Part shown: one piece after another, positions 40,158-50,394 of the stretch
Layout of the letters: every line of letters starts with the position of its first letter
How positions within the stretch are numbered: position 1 is the stretch's first letter
Assembly: GCF_014636475.1 (NCBI RefSeq)
Contig: NZ_BMEL01000002.1
Coordinates: 1-64,000, forward strand
Direction: 5' to 3'
Origin: Halobacillus andaensis
Lineage (GTDB): Bacteria > Bacillota > Bacilli > Bacillales > Halobacillaceae
DNA: 64,000 nt
The notes under the pieces: model-generated
Database searches by the model: none
Told to the model about the DNA's origin: nothing
What the model saw: the letters and a program-made list of their open reading frames with translations, nothing else
Position numbers and translations under genes: made by a program

Positions 40158-41513
40158 CTAGTGAGATTTTAATTGTTCAGTAATTTCATCAAGTTCTCGT
40201 TGTAATTGTTGATCCGTTGCAATCATCTTAGAGATTTTTTCATGGGCATGGATGACTGTTGTATGATCTCTTCCCCCAAACTCTTCCCCTATTTTAGGTA
40301 GAGAGAAGTCTGTCAATTCTCTTGATAGATACATAGCTATTTGACGTGGAAACGCCACTGATTTCGTTCGTTTTTTAGCTGGGAAATCTTCCAACCGTAT
40401 ATTATATTTTTCTCCTACCATTTCCTGAATGGCTTCAATCGTAATCACACGAGGTTTAGAGCTTGGAATGATATCTTTTAAAGCTTCTGCTGCTAACGAA
40501 GCGTTTATATCATGATTAATTAAGGATGAATAAGCGACAACGCGTATGAGTGCACCTTCAAGCTCACGAATGTTTGTATCGATTTGATTCGCAATATAAA
40601 GCATGACTTCATTAGGAATATCAAGACCTTCAGCTTTTGCTTTTTTCCTTAGGATGGCGATCCTTGTTTCAAGATCCGGAGGGGTAATATCCGTGATTAA
40701 GCCCCATTCAAACCTTGAACGTAAACGATCTTCTAAAGTTGGGATCTCTTTAGGAGGACGGTCACTAGAGATCACAATTTGTTTACTTTCTTCATGAAGC
40801 GTATTAAATGTATGGAAAAATTCTTCCTGGGTTTGTTCTTTTCCAGCTAAGAATTGAATATCATCAATTAATAGAACGTCGACACTTCGGTATTTATTTC
40901 GAAAATTGACGGCTTTGTTGTCTCGAATCGAATTAATAAACTCATTCGTAAATTTCTCAGACGATAGATAAACAACCTTCGCATTGGGGTTGTGATCCAA
41001 TACATAATGACCAATCGCATGCATCAAGTGAGTTTTCCCAAGTCCTACGCCCCCGTAGATGAACAATGGGTTATAGGCCTTTGCTGGCGCTTCGGCTACG
41101 GCTAACGAAGCGGCATGTGCGAATCGGTTGCCCGAACCAATCACGAATGTGTCAAACGTATACTTCGAATTAAGCATGCTTTGTGTTGATTCATCATTTC
41201 CTGAATTTCTAACATCAGGTACTTTTTTATCTGCTAACTTCACATCATCCAGACTATCATCTTTGGTCTCTGGAATAATGAATTTAGTAGATAGTTCAGC
41301 TCCAGTTACTTCATGTAACGTCTCGACGATTAGACCTTCATATTGATTTTCCAGCCAATCCCGTGCGAACTCATTTGGAGCTACAATCGTTAAGGTATTA
41401 TCACTGAGAGAATCTGCTTTTGTAGCTTTCAACCAAGTTTCGAAGCTCGGTTTACTAATCTTTTCTTTCATTTTCTCTAACGTGTTGTCCCATAATTCGT
41501 GTATATTCTCCAA
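40158..41513 (-). CDS. dnaA: chromosomal replication initiator DnaA
   Basis: Binds DnaA boxes and opens oriC. 451 residues: N-terminal domain I (1-85), linker, AAA+ domain with Walker [10 protein letters not shown] (about 152-160) and [11 protein letters not shown], and C-terminal domain IV with [15 protein letters not shown]. Flanked by both halves of the origin. Full length. Confidence 0.99.
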   Translation of the reverse strand: MENIHELWDNTLEKMKEKISKPSFETWLKATKADSLSDNTLTIVAPNEFARDWLENQYEGLIVETLHEVTGAELSTKFIIPETKDDSLDDVKLADKKVPDVRNSGNDESTQSMLNSKYTFDTFVIGSGNRFAHAASLAVAEAPAKAYNPLFIYGGVGLGKTHLMHAIGHYVLDHNPNAKVVYLSSEKFTNEFINSIRDNKAVNFRNKYRSVDVLLIDDIQFLAGKEQTQEEFFHTFNTLHEESKQIVISSDRPPKEIPTLEDRLRSRFEWGLITDITPPDLETRIAILRKKAKAEGLDIPNEVMLYIANQIDTNIRELEGALIRVVAYSSLINHDINASLAAEALKDIIPSSKPRVITIEAIQEMVGEKYNIRLEDFPAKKRTKSVAFPRQIAMYLSRELTDFSLPKIGEEFGGRDHTTVIHAHEKISKMIATDQQLQRELDEITEQLKSH

Positions 41514-41544
41514 GATTTCACCCCTTTCTTCCGTTTAAAGAAAA

Positions 41545-41596
41545 CAAAAAAGCCTTCCGTTCTCTTTTTCGAACGACACCAAAAGATCGAAAGGCT
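41545..41596 (-). terminator. terminator-like hairpin upstream of dnaA
   Basis: Minus strand AGCCTTTCG (41588-41596) pairs with CGGAAGGCT (41551-41559), followed by TTTTTG, 30 bp before the dnaA start codon. It could attenuate dnaA transcription or end transcripts arriving from the origin region. A weak promoter (TTTACA, 16 bp, TACAAT at 41597-41602) directly abuts the hairpin, so that promoter would not transcribe the whole stem. Confidence 0.55.
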
Positions 41597-41645
41597 ATTG
41601 TACAATGTTTGTTTAATGTGTAAATGACTCTTACTTAGTAAAAAG

Positions 41646-41971
41646 TGTGGATGCTTTTATACTTGCACCAAGCAGGATAATCCATGTTATTTTCATTATC
41701 CACACGGTTGTTGATAAGTGTTTAAACAAGTGTGTTAATAAATGTCCACACGTTATCCACAGTCTGTGTATAGTTTTTTAGGTTCATGAAATTAATTCAC
41801 GGTTAAACACAAATATAATACCAGATAAAATCACTTCATGCAATGCTTTGGACAAACTTATCCACAAGCCCCACAACTTGTAGATAATGTTCTTCCACAA
41901 TACTAGATTTTGTGATTATCTTGTCGATATTTGTTGTGGATACTCTAATTTGGTCAAAAAACTTATGCACA
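41646..41971. other. oriC upstream DnaA-box cluster
   Basis: DnaA boxes: TGTGGATGC (41646-41654), TTATCCACA (41696-41704), ATGTCCACA (41742-41750), TTATCCACA (41753-41761), TTATCCACA (41858-41866), TCTTCCACA (41891-41899), TGTGGATAC (41935-41943), TTATGCACA (41963-41971). Three are perfect consensus. The 666-bp gap between dnaA and rpmH has no coding potential and corresponds to incA/incB of the bipartite B. subtilis origin. Confidence 0.93.
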
Positions 41972-42086
41972 ACGGGTGTGAATGTTCTCTAAATCAGTCC
42001 ATTTTTCACACTAATCATTGTTATGTAACAGCTGCTGTTATATAACTGTTTCTATTTCATATGCTTCGAATTCTCCTGATTTAGGA

Positions 42087-42115
42087 TTGACATAAAAATA
42101 GCAATTGATTATAAT
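42087..42115 (+). promoter_or_regulatory. rpmH promoter
   Basis: Full consensus: TTGACA (42087-42092), 17-bp spacer, TATAAT (42110-42115). Confidence 0.95.
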
Positions 42116-42149
42116 TATCGGGACTGCCTTTTAGATGTATGTAATGTAA

Positions 42150-42313
<164 letters not shown>

Positions 42314-42314
<1 letters not shown>

Positions 42315-42345
42315 GCCACTGAAATCCTCAGTGGTCTTTTTTTCT
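42314..42345 (+). terminator. hairpin between rpmH and rnpA
   Basis: GGCCACTGA / TCAGTGGTC stem, 5-base loop, TTTTTTT. Probably lowers read-through so that L34 outnumbers RnpA. Confidence 0.85.
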
Positions 42346-42400
42346 AGTTAAAGTTTAGATGAGGGCGAGAGCGCTTTTCTTTACGGAGGGGCATGAGATC

Positions 42401-42754
42401 ATGAAGAAAACTTACCGAATTAAAAAAAATAAAGAATTTCAACAAGTCTTTCACCATGGTCAGTCATTCGCAAATCGGCAGCTTGTCCTTTATTATTTAA
42501 AGAAAAAGGATCAGTCCCATTTTCGAATTGGTCTATCGGTAAGTAAAAAAATTGGACATGCCGTTATGAGGAACCAAATTAAAAGATACTTAAGACAAGC
42601 CTTTCATGAATTGGAGGATCAAATTCAATCCGAATATGACCTCGTTATTATTGCAAGAAAACCAACTCATCAAATGGGGTTTCATGAAATAAAGAGCAGC
42701 TTGACACATGTTCTTCATAAATCCAGGCTGCTAAAGAAGAAGTCGCGAAACTGA
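42401..42754 (+). CDS. rnpA: ribonuclease P protein component
   Basis: Protein cofactor of RNase P that matures tRNA 5' ends. 117 residues from the ATG at 42401 ([17 protein letters not shown]), with the RNR motif region [19 protein letters not shown]. An in-frame ATG at 42359 is rejected: it lies before the GGAGGGG site and exceeds family length. Confidence 0.97.
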   Translation: MKKTYRIKKNKEFQQVFHHGQSFANRQLVLYYLKKKDQSHFRIGLSVSKKIGHAVMRNQIKRYLRQAFHELEDQIQSEYDLVIIARKPTHQMGFHEIKSSLTHVLHKSRLLKKKSRN

Positions 42755-42832
42755 CATTTTTATATAGTCATTACCTATTAAAAAGTGCTACACTATCTTA
42801 TAGTGACAGTGAATGTATAAGGAGGAAGGACG

Positions 42833-43594
42833 TTGCGTAACAAATGGATAGCATTACTTGCGATGACAGGTGTGCTTACGTTCTTATCCGGGTGTACCGA
42901 AATTAATCAGGAAATCACCGAGGATAGTTCAGGTTTTTGGAATGAATATATCGTTTATCCACTATCTCAAACACTACAATTCTTTGCAGATTCGACAAAC
43001 GGAAGCTATGGATTGTCGATCATTATTGTAACGATCATTATTCGATTAGTATTACTTCCACTAAACGTAAAGCAGCTGAAAAGTTCAAAAGCAATGCAGG
43101 AAATACAACCTCAGCTTCAAGAATTACGCCAAAAATATAGTTCGAAAGACCAAAAAACTCAACAGCAGCTTCAGCAGGAAACCATGCAGTTATTCCAGAA
43201 AAATGGAGTAAACCCGCTGGCTGGGTGTTTACCAATTGTGGTGCAAATGCCGGTACTAATTGGGTTTTATCATGCGATTATGCGGACTGAGACGATTCAA
43301 ACGCATGATTTCTTGTGGTTACAGCTAGGGACAGCTGATCCATTCTTAGCGATATTGACAGCTGCCACTACATTCTTACAGCAAAAACTAATGATGGCCG
43401 GAGGAGCGGCGGCGCAAAACCCGCAAATGCAAATGATGCTTTATATTATGCCGTTAATGATCGGTACGTTTGCATTCTTCTTCCCATCCGCACTAGCGTT
43501 ATACTGGATCGTCGGTAACATCGTTATGATCTTACAAACATTATTTATACGTAAGCCAATGATGAAAGATACGACGGGAGGCACTGCCAAGTGA
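42833..43594 (+). CDS. spoIIIJ: membrane protein insertase YidC1 (SpoIIIJ)
   Basis: Inserts membrane proteins with or without Sec; in bacilli SpoIIIJ is also needed for sigma-G activation in the forespore. 253 residues: lipoprotein signal with LSGC (Cys21), then five transmembrane segments of the 60KD_IMP family with the hydrophilic-groove Arg in [15 protein letters not shown] start follows AAGGAGG. Overlaps jag by 4 bp. Confidence 0.96.
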   Translation: MRNKWIALLAMTGVLTFLSGCTEINQEITEDSSGFWNEYIVYPLSQTLQFFADSTNGSYGLSIIIVTIIIRLVLLPLNVKQLKSSKAMQEIQPQLQELRQKYSSKDQKTQQQLQQETMQLFQKNGVNPLAGCLPIVVQMPVLIGFYHAIMRTETIQTHDFLWLQLGTADPFLAILTAATTFLQQKLMMAGGAAAQNPQMQMMLYIMPLMIGTFAFFFPSALALYWIVGNIVMILQTLFIRKPMMKDTTGGTAK

Positions 43595-44208
43595 AGCAGC
43601 TGACTGCTACTGGAACTACAGTTGAAGAAGCGGTCCAATCAGCACTAGAACAATTACAAACATCAAAGGACCAAGTAAATGTTGAAGTCATTGATGAAGG
43701 TAAAAAAGGATTTTTTGGAGTATTTGGAACAAAGCCAGCGATCGTTAAAGTCGCCATTCAGAAGGATCCTGTGCAGGACGCCGAGTCATTCATCTTAGAA
43801 GTAGCAGAACAAATGGGGGCCCCTGTTCAAGTGAAATCAGAGACAAGCGGGCGAGACATATTTATTGAGATGACAGGTGAGAAAATCGCCATGTTGATCG
43901 GTAAACGTGGACAAACTCTTAATTCACTGCAATATCTAGCTCAATTAGCCGTCAACCGAGAAACAGATCAGTATTATACGATCGTACTCGACGCAGAAAA
44001 CTATCGAGCTAGACGTAAAGAAACACTTGAAAACTTAGCTCATCGATTAGCGGATAAGGCGCTTCGGATCGGAGAAGACGTAAAGTTAGAACCAATGCCG
44101 TCCTATGAAAGAAAGATTATTCATGCTGCATTGCAAGATAACGATAAAGTAGAAACGGATTCTGCAGGAAATGAACCGAAGCGGCATATTGTGATCCGTC
44201 CGGTTTAA
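43591..44208 (+). CDS. khpB: RNA-binding protein KhpB (Jag)
   Basis: 205 residues: Jag N-terminal domain (1-50, [13 protein letters not shown]), KH-II domain with IGKRGQTL (about 107-114), and a C-terminal R3H domain with [17 protein letters not shown] and [13 protein letters not shown]. With KhpA it binds RNA and affects cell elongation in Gram-positives. GTG start overlaps the spoIIIJ stop. Confidence 0.96.
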   Translation: MKQLTATGTTVEEAVQSALEQLQTSKDQVNVEVIDEGKKGFFGVFGTKPAIVKVAIQKDPVQDAESFILEVAEQMGAPVQVKSETSGRDIFIEMTGEKIAMLIGKRGQTLNSLQYLAQLAVNRETDQYYTIVLDAENYRARRKETLENLAHRLADKALRIGEDVKLEPMPSYERKIIHAALQDNDKVETDSAGNEPKRHIVIRPV

Positions 44209-44211
44209 TAG

Positions 44212-44248
44212 AAATACTTCTGTCAAAATTGGCAGAAGTATTTTTTAT
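44212..44248 (+). terminator. terminator after jag
   Basis: AATACTTCTG / CAGAAGTATT stem followed by TTTTT. Confidence 0.88.
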
Positions 44249-44312
44249 TGTTGTAGGAAATTATAAAATTCCAAACTGTGGGTATCTTTTTTAACAGAGC
44301 GACATCCAGCTT

Positions 44313-44432
44313 CAGCGCCCAGACACTCACGTCATAAGCAATCCACCCTGCGGAAGGGAAGGCCGGCTTCCTCCGACCGTTTTGCTTATGCGTTTCGTGT
44401 CTACCAGTGCGCTTGCGCCTTTGTTCTTGCCA
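44313..44432. repeat. intergenic inverted repeat of a second type
   Basis: Starts CCAGCTTCAGCGCCCAGACAC and ends GTGTCTACCAGTGCGCTTGCGCC. Internal arms CGTCATAAGCAA / TTGCTTATGCG pair around a GC-rich centre with GGCCGGCTTCCTCCGACC. Repeats that begin CCAGCTYCAGCGCC are common in Bacillaceae genomes. Different core from the other repeats here. Confidence 0.6.
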
Positions 44433-44452
44433 AGGATTAGTGGTATAGAAAG

Positions 44453-44574
44453 TTATCCCCATGTGGATAATTCTTCTTAAGTCTTCCCAAAATACCCCTT
44501 GATGTGATAATCTATTATGTTAGTGAGTTTAAATAGTAGCAGTTCTTTACCTGCTTTTATCCCCATGTGGATAA
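44453..44574. promoter_or_regulatory. two palindromic DnaA-box pairs upstream of mnmE
   Basis: The same 18-bp word, TTATCCCCATGTGGATAA, at 44453-44470 and 44557-44574: each is a perfect TGTGGATAA box facing TTATCCCCA. About 2.5-3 kb from oriC. Confidence 0.8.
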
Positions 44575-44609
44575 TGATAGATGATAAAAATTAAAGGAGG
44601 TGACCGCGT

Positions 44610-45986
44610 GTGGAAATGGATACGATTACGGCGATATCAACACCAATGGGAGAAGGCGCTATCGCTATCGTTCGATTAAGCGGTCCTGAGGCTGTACCCA
44701 TTGCAGATACTCTATTTCGAGGAAAAGATTTAAATCAAGTGGATTCCCATACGATGCACTATGGAAAATTAATTGATCCACAAACGGATGAAGTGGCTGA
44801 AGAAGTCATGGTTTCAATTATGAGGGCCCCGAAAACTTTTACACGAGAAGATGTTGTTGAAATCAACTGTCATGGTGGACTTGTTTCCGTCAATCGTGTA
44901 TTAGAAATAGCATTAGCCAGCGGAGCCCGCTTAGCTGAGCCTGGAGAATTTACGAAACGTGCCTTCATGAACGGCCGAATCGACCTTTCCCAGGCGGAAG
45001 CCGTTATGGATCTGATCCGTGCGAAAACAGATCGCGCGATGAACGTCGCTTTAAAGCAGATGGATGGCCGATTATCCCATCTTATTCAAGACCTTCGCCA
45101 AAAGCTGCTTGAAACACTCGCTCACGTGGAGGTTAATATCGATTACCCTGAATATGATGACGTCGAAGAAATGTCGAATGACATGATGCGCGAGAAAACG
45201 AAGGAAGTTTTAGAAGAAGTAGACAACCTCCTGGAAACGGCTCGCCAAGGTAAAATTTTAAGAGAAGGACTCGGGACAGCTATCATTGGCAGACCGAACG
45301 TTGGTAAATCTTCTCTTATGAACGCACTCGTCCACGAAAATAAAGCCATCGTAACGGAGATTCCGGGGACAACGCGAGACGTTATTGAAGAATACGTCAA
45401 CGTCCGCGGTGTGCCGTTGCGATTAGTAGATACAGCGGGAATTCGTGAAACGGAAGATATTGTCGAACGAATCGGCGTTGAACGTTCAAGACAAGTATTA
45501 AAAGAAGCAGACCTCATTCTTCTCGTGTTAAACTATGGAGATGAATTGACCGAAGAAGATCGAAAGCTTTTTGAAGCGGTTCACGATATGAACGTGATCG
45601 TTATCGTTAATAAAATGGACCTTGATCAGAAGCTGGATCTTGATGAAGTTAAAAGGTTAGCGGCTGATCACCCCGTCATTTCGACAGCACTCATTCGTGA
45701 AGAAGGCATCGATCAGCTCGAAAACGCCATCGCAAACACGTTTTTCGAAGGCGATTTGGATGCCGGCGATATGACGTATGTCTCCAACGTTCGTCACGTC
45801 CAATTGTTGAAGCAAGCCAAGCAGGCTTTAGAAGATGCTCAAAACGGTATGGATATGGGTGTTCCTATTGATGTCGTGCAGATTGATGTCACGCGAACGT
45901 GGGAGCTGCTCGGAGAGATCATTGGAGATGCCGTTCACGAAAGTTTAATTGATCAACTGTTTTCACAGTTTTGCTTAGGGAAATAA
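44610..45986 (+). CDS. mnmE: tRNA-modification GTPase MnmE
   Basis: With MnmG installs the carboxymethylaminomethyl group on wobble U34. 458 residues: N-terminal THF-binding domain, helical domain, G domain inserted with [10 protein letters not shown] and NKMD, and the catalytic C-terminal CLGK. GTG at 44610 is 6 bases after AAAGGAGGTGA; the ATG two codons later is also possible. Begins the mnmE-mnmG-rsmG operon. Confidence 0.97.
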   Translation: MEMDTITAISTPMGEGAIAIVRLSGPEAVPIADTLFRGKDLNQVDSHTMHYGKLIDPQTDEVAEEVMVSIMRAPKTFTREDVVEINCHGGLVSVNRVLEIALASGARLAEPGEFTKRAFMNGRIDLSQAEAVMDLIRAKTDRAMNVALKQMDGRLSHLIQDLRQKLLETLAHVEVNIDYPEYDDVEEMSNDMMREKTKEVLEEVDNLLETARQGKILREGLGTAIIGRPNVGKSSLMNALVHENKAIVTEIPGTTRDVIEEYVNVRGVPLRLVDTAGIRETEDIVERIGVERSRQVLKEADLILLVLNYGDELTEEDRKLFEAVHDMNVIVIVNKMDLDQKLDLDEVKRLAADHPVISTALIREEGIDQLENAIANTFFEGDLDAGDMTYVSNVRHVQLLKQAKQALEDAQNGMDMGVPIDVVQIDVTRTWELLGEIIGDAVHESLIDQLFSQFCLGK

Positions 45987-46011
45987 ATTTATAAAAGGAG
46001 AGACGACCAAA

Positions 46012-47901
46012 ATGACTTACGATGCAGGGCATTATGATGTAATTGTAATTGGTGCCGGTCATGCTGGAGTGGAAGCTGGGCTTGCCGCTGCTAAACGCGG
46101 TGCAAAAACGCTTATGCTGACACTAAACTTAGATTTGGTTGCTTTTATGCCGTGTAACCCGTCCATTGGCGGACCGGCAAAAGGTGTTGTCGTCCGTGAA
46201 ATCGACGCTTTAGGCGGTGCAATGGGCAAGGTAATTGATAAAACGCATATTCAAATGCGTCTTTTAAATACAAGAAAAGGACCAGCTGTACGTGCGCTTC
46301 GTGCGCAGGCAGATAAGCCTTTATATATTAAAGAAATGAAACGAGTACTAGAAAGCCAGGAGAACTTGACGCTTCGTCAAGGGATGGTGGAGAAACTGCT
46401 CGTTGAAGACGACCAAATTAAAGGGGTCGTAACTGAAACAAAAGCTGCGTATTACGCGCCAACTGTTATCGTTACAACAGGTACATTTATGCGCGGACGT
46501 GTCATCATTGGTGACCTTTCTTATGAAAGTGGACCAAACAACCAGCGTACGTCTGTATCTCTTTCTGAGCAATTAGAAGAGCTTGGCATTGAAATGGTAC
46601 GCTTTAAAACAGGAACGCCAATGCGTGTAAACAGCCGTACGATTGATTATTCTAAAACTGAAATTCAGCCAGGAGAAGAGGAGCCGCGTTTCTTTTCTTA
46701 TGAAACGACGGACTTTATTACCGATCAAATCCCTTGCTGGCTGACGTATACAAACGAAGAAACGCATAAAATCATTAACGATAATCTTGGATTATCCGCC
46801 ATGTATTCTGGAATGATTAAAGGAACAGGGCCTCGTTACTGCCCATCCATTGAAGATAAAATTGTACGCTTTAACGATAAGCCGCGTCACCAAATTTTCC
46901 TTGAACCAGAAGGGCGTGACACGGAAGAAGTGTACGTTCAAGGGCTTTCCACATCACTGCCTGAGTATATTCAAAAGCAAATGATGGAGACGGTACCTGG
47001 TTTAGAAAAAGCAGAAATCATGCGTGCAGGGTATGCCATTGAGTATGATTCTGTCGTCCCAACAAAATTGTGGCCGACGCTTGAAACGAAGAAAATCAGC
47101 GGCCTGTTTACAGCAGGGCAAATTAATGGAACCTCAGGTTATGAAGAAGCAGCGGGTCAAGGCTTAATGGCGGGAATTAATGCTGCAGCTAAAGCTCTTG
47201 ATCTTGAGACCTTAATCTTAGACCGTTCTCAAGGCTATATCGGCGTTATGATCGACGACCTAGTAACAAAAGGAACGGATGAGCCATATCGATTGCTTAC
47301 GTCTCGCGCTGAGTTCCGCTTAATGCTTCGTCACGATAATGCGGATCTAAGACTAACCGAGATTGGTCACCGTATCGGAACGATCTCAGATGAACGCTAC
47401 GAACGCTTCCTTAAGAAAAAGCGTTTGATCGAAGATGAGAAAAAACGTTTAGACAACGTTATTTTAAAACCGACCGAAGACGTACAAGCAGCGATTGAAG
47501 CTTCAGGCGGGAGCCCGCTAAAAGAAGCCGTTCGAGCCATGGATCTTCTTCGTCGTCCTGAAATGAAATATGACGTAATTGCAAAGTTGACGCCGAGTGA
47601 AGTACCTTTAAGCGACGATGTAGCTGAACAAGTAGAAATACAGGTGAAATACACGGGCTATATTAAAAAGGCGCTTGAACAGATTGAACGTATGCGTAAA
47701 ATGGAAACAAAAACAATACCTGAAGACATTGATTACGATGACGTACATGGTTTAGCAACGGAAGCACGCGAGCGTTTGAAAGAAGTTCGCCCATTATCAG
47801 TCGGTCAGGCTTCTCGTGTGTCTGGAGTTAATCCAGCAGACGTTTCCATCCTGCTTGTTTATATTGAGCAAGGAAAAATTGCCCGCGTTTCCGGCGAATA
47901 A
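46012..47901 (+). CDS. mnmG: tRNA uridine modification enzyme MnmG
   Basis: FAD-binding partner of MnmE. 629 residues: Rossmann motif [10 protein letters not shown], the Cys motif [14 protein letters not shown], the [10 protein letters not shown] segment, and a helical C-terminal tRNA-binding domain. Full length; 25 bp after mnmE. Confidence 0.98.
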   Translation: MTYDAGHYDVIVIGAGHAGVEAGLAAAKRGAKTLMLTLNLDLVAFMPCNPSIGGPAKGVVVREIDALGGAMGKVIDKTHIQMRLLNTRKGPAVRALRAQADKPLYIKEMKRVLESQENLTLRQGMVEKLLVEDDQIKGVVTETKAAYYAPTVIVTTGTFMRGRVIIGDLSYESGPNNQRTSVSLSEQLEELGIEMVRFKTGTPMRVNSRTIDYSKTEIQPGEEEPRFFSYETTDFITDQIPCWLTYTNEETHKIINDNLGLSAMYSGMIKGTGPRYCPSIEDKIVRFNDKPRHQIFLEPEGRDTEEVYVQGLSTSLPEYIQKQMMETVPGLEKAEIMRAGYAIEYDSVVPTKLWPTLETKKISGLFTAGQINGTSGYEEAAGQGLMAGINAAAKALDLETLILDRSQGYIGVMIDDLVTKGTDEPYRLLTSRAEFRLMLRHDNADLRLTEIGHRIGTISDERYERFLKKKRLIEDEKKRLDNVILKPTEDVQAAIEASGGSPLKEAVRAMDLLRRPEMKYDVIAKLTPSEVPLSDDVAEQVEIQVKYTGYIKKALEQIERMRKMETKTIPEDIDYDDVHGLATEARERLKEVRPLSVGQASRVSGVNPADVSILLVYIEQGKIARVSGE

Positions 47902-47916
47902 GGAAAGGATGACTGT

Positions 47917-48633
47917 ATGGATACGAAGACCTTTCTAACCGCACTAAAAGAACAAGGAATCGAACTAAATGAGCAGCAGGAGAAACAGTTTCAGCACTAT
48001 TTTGAGATCCTGGTGGAGTGGAATGAAAAGATGAATTTAACAGCGATCACGGATGAGGAAGGCGTGTATTTAAAGCACTTCTACGATTCATTAACCGCTG
48101 CGTTCTATTATGATTTCACTCAGCCGCTTCGCATTTGTGATGTTGGCGCGGGAGCTGGATTTCCTAGTATTCCATTAAAAATCGTTTTCCCTCACTTAAA
48201 AGTGACGATTGTCGATTCATTAAAGAAACGAATCACCTTTTTGAATCACTTAGCCCATGAATTAGGGCTGAATGATGTCGCCTTTTATCACGATCGCGCA
48301 GAGAACTTCGGCAAAAATCCGAAGTTCCGTGAAGGCTACAACCTCGTGATGGGACGTGCTGTTGCTCGCATGTCAGTCCTAAGTGAGCTTTGCTTACCTT
48401 TAACGGAAAAAGGCGGCGTCTTTATGGCGATGAAGGGGCCAAACTTAGAAGAAGAACTGCAGGATGCAAAAGTAGCCATTCAAACCGTTGGCGGTGAGTT
48501 AATCGACGTCCACACGTTTGAGCTTCCAGAGGAAGGCAGCGAGCGTAATATTGCGTTAATTGAAAAACGTCGCAAAACGCCAAAAAAATACCCGCGAAAA
48601 GCGGGAACACCAAATAAAGCACCGATTGAATAA
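47917..48633 (+). CDS. rsmG: 16S rRNA m7G527 methyltransferase RsmG
   Basis: Methylates G527 (E. coli numbering) in the 530 loop; loss gives low-level streptomycin resistance in bacilli. 238 residues; SAM motif [13 protein letters not shown] near 72, VDSLKKR, and [13 protein letters not shown]. Basic C-terminal tail. In B. subtilis noc follows, but here a terminator and accessory genes follow. Confidence 0.97.
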   Translation: MDTKTFLTALKEQGIELNEQQEKQFQHYFEILVEWNEKMNLTAITDEEGVYLKHFYDSLTAAFYYDFTQPLRICDVGAGAGFPSIPLKIVFPHLKVTIVDSLKKRITFLNHLAHELGLNDVAFYHDRAENFGKNPKFREGYNLVMGRAVARMSVLSELCLPLTEKGGVFMAMKGPNLEEELQDAKVAIQTVGGELIDVHTFELPEEGSERNIALIEKRRKTPKKYPRKAGTPNKAPIE

Positions 48634-48670
48634 AATGAATTCAGGATGCAACAAAACTAAATAAAGAAAA

Positions 48671-48718
48671 AAATAATCCGAACTGATTTCTACAAAATCG
48701 TTCGGATTATTTTTTTGT
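48671..48718 (+). terminator. terminator of the mnmE-mnmG-rsmG operon
   Basis: AATAATCCGAAC / GTTCGGATTATT stem with 16-base loop, then TTTTTT. Confidence 0.85.
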
Positions 48719-48743
48719 TAAAAGCATTTATACCATCGCTCCG

Positions 48744-48909
48744 TCAAAATACTTCGCTTTCCGTGGGCACGGCCTCAGCTTCCTCTCGCGCTGGGTACCA
48801 GGTACCGAAATTCACACTTGACACTTCGCTCTTTTACAGCTTTTCGCAACCTGGTACCCTTATGCTCCCTTGCTGAAATAGAGCTGCTCCACTGTTGCGG
48901 TATTTTGAC
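48744..48909. repeat. foldback repeat (copy G) interrupted by a GGTACC-bounded segment
   Basis: Perfect 10-bp arms GTCAAAATAC (48744-48753) and GTATTTTGAC (48900-48909). The left core CGCTTTCCGTGGGCACGGCC is typical, but the rest is replaced by a segment running from GGTACCAGGTACC (48794-48806) to CCTGGTACC (48850-48858). Confidence 0.7.
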
Positions 48910-48987
48910 TACGCTATGATCTGCGTTTATTCAATCGTCTGTTTTTGAAACCACTGCTTTGCCCATGTCCTGGACTTTTTTATCGTA

Positions 48988-49788
48988 CTATAATAATTTC
49001 AGCAATTTTTCGTTAAACTTATCTCGTTCATCATACACAAGACCATGGCCGCTCTCTTCAAACGTAATTAACTCGGTGTCTGGAATGCCTTTTTGCAGCT
49101 CCAGCGCAAATTGATAGTCGCAAATTTCGTCCTTTTTCCCATGCATGAGTAAGGTTGGGACATTAATTTGATCAAGTTCTCCCCGTAAATCCTCGTCTCT
49201 TAGAGATTCTGCACAGGCAATCGTAGCGTGCGCAGCAGCCTGAAGCCCTAAACCAAGGAACCATTCCTGCAGCGCTTCTGAGATCGTCGTTTCATAAAAG
49301 TTGCTGCCGAATTCTGTAAGTGCAGCGGGACGGTCCTGCTTAATCGCATGGATCAGTCCAGTGACTTCTTCTTTTGGCATGCCATAGTTGTACCCTTCTC
49401 GTTGCGTAAAACTGGGGGCAGCCGCACCAATTAAAATCAATTTAGCTAATTCGTCATTGGCGTATTTTGTCGCATACCTTATTGAGATCGGACCTCCCAT
49501 AGAGAATCCAGCTAAATAAAAATCTTTCAACTGTAAATATTCTACTACTACTTTAATATCATGCGCGAGCGTATCGTAATCATAGCCAAAAGCCGGCTTG
49601 TCCGATTGGCCGAATCCTCGTAGATCAATTCCAATAAAACGATAGCCTTTCTTCGGCAGTTCATTCATTTGATATTCAAACATTTGGTGATTGACGGGCC
49701 AACCGTGAATAAACACAATGGGTTGACCTTCTCCAATATCTTGTACGAACAATTCAACGTGGTGATCGACTTCTATTGAATGTGACAT
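48988..49788 (-). CDS. alpha/beta hydrolase
   Basis: 266 residues, esterase / cofactor-free haloperoxidase-like group. Oxyanion HGWP near 29, nucleophile elbow GFSMGG (Ser about 96), acid Asp in GKKDEICD and His in EESGHGLV. Cytoplasmic, complete triad; the substrate cannot be told from sequence. First gene of the accessory block after rsmG, transcribed toward it. Confidence 0.9.
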   Translation of the reverse strand: MSHSIEVDHHVELFVQDIGEGQPIVFIHGWPVNHQMFEYQMNELPKKGYRFIGIDLRGFGQSDKPAFGYDYDTLAHDIKVVVEYLQLKDFYLAGFSMGGPISIRYATKYANDELAKLILIGAAAPSFTQREGYNYGMPKEEVTGLIHAIKQDRPAALTEFGSNFYETTISEALQEWFLGLGLQAAAHATIACAESLRDEDLRGELDQINVPTLLMHGKKDEICDYQFALELQKGIPDTELITFEESGHGLVYDERDKFNEKLLKLL

Positions 49789-49896
49789 CCCATCAAACTC
49801 CTTTTATAAATTCTTCCATATTAATCTTCCCTGCTTTGCGAATGGTAAACTTTTATGTATTCTTAATGAAATAAAGGATAGAGGAGGCAGGCTGTA

Positions 49897-50394
49897 ATGG
49901 AAATTATCGTTGTATCGGATACTCATTTACCTAAAAAGAACAAAGGTGTGCCCACTGTACTTAAAAATGAAATGAAAAAGGCGGACTTAGTCATTCATGC
50001 CGGTGATTGGCAAACGCCTGAAGTATATGAACAATTTCAGCAATTTGGTGAACTAGTTGGTGTTTATGGAAATGTAGATGGCACTGAGATGAAGGATCTC
50101 GTACCCAGAAAAGAAATGTTGCAAATTAATGGTTTTACCATCGGAGTTGTGCATGGTCATGGGGAAAAGAAAACGACAGAGAAGCGGGTGATCGAGGAAT
50201 TCGAAGATGAAGAAGTAGACCTGATTATTTTCGGTCATTCTCACCTTCCACTGCTTCGTTTCGTAAAAAAGACGATGCTGTTCAATCCTGGATCGGCTAC
50301 AGATAAGCGGCGCTTGCCTTATTATTCTTTTGGTAAACTAACCATTAAGGATGAAATGCGTGCCTCCCATCATTTTTATTCCTCTTTACTTTGA
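49897..50394 (+). CDS. YfcE/MJ0936-type metallophosphoesterase
   Basis: 165 residues with all calcineurin-like metal motifs: SDTHLP, GDW, GNVD, HGHG and GHSHLP. Relatives are small phosphodiesterases active on artificial or cyclic substrates; the native substrate is unknown. RBS GGAGG. Overlaps the convergent Nei gene by 19 bp at the 3' end. Confidence 0.93.
   Translation: MEIIVVSDTHLPKKNKGVPTVLKNEMKKADLVIHAGDWQTPEVYEQFQQFGELVGVYGNVDGTEMKDLVPRKEMLQINGFTIGVVHGHGEKKTTEKRVIEEFEDEEVDLIIFGHSHLPLLRFVKKTMLFNPGSATDKRRLPYYSFGKLTIKDEMRASHHFYSSLL

Noticed and set aside
41597-41623. TTTACA-N16-TACAAT as the main dnaA promoter
   Set aside because: It would start transcription inside the 5' arm of the adjacent hairpin and the match is modest; left open rather than called.
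50376-50394. Overlap of the metallophosphoesterase and Nei genes as a sign of misassembly or a frameshift
   Set aside because: Both C termini are complete for their families; a 19-bp convergent overlap is ordinary.
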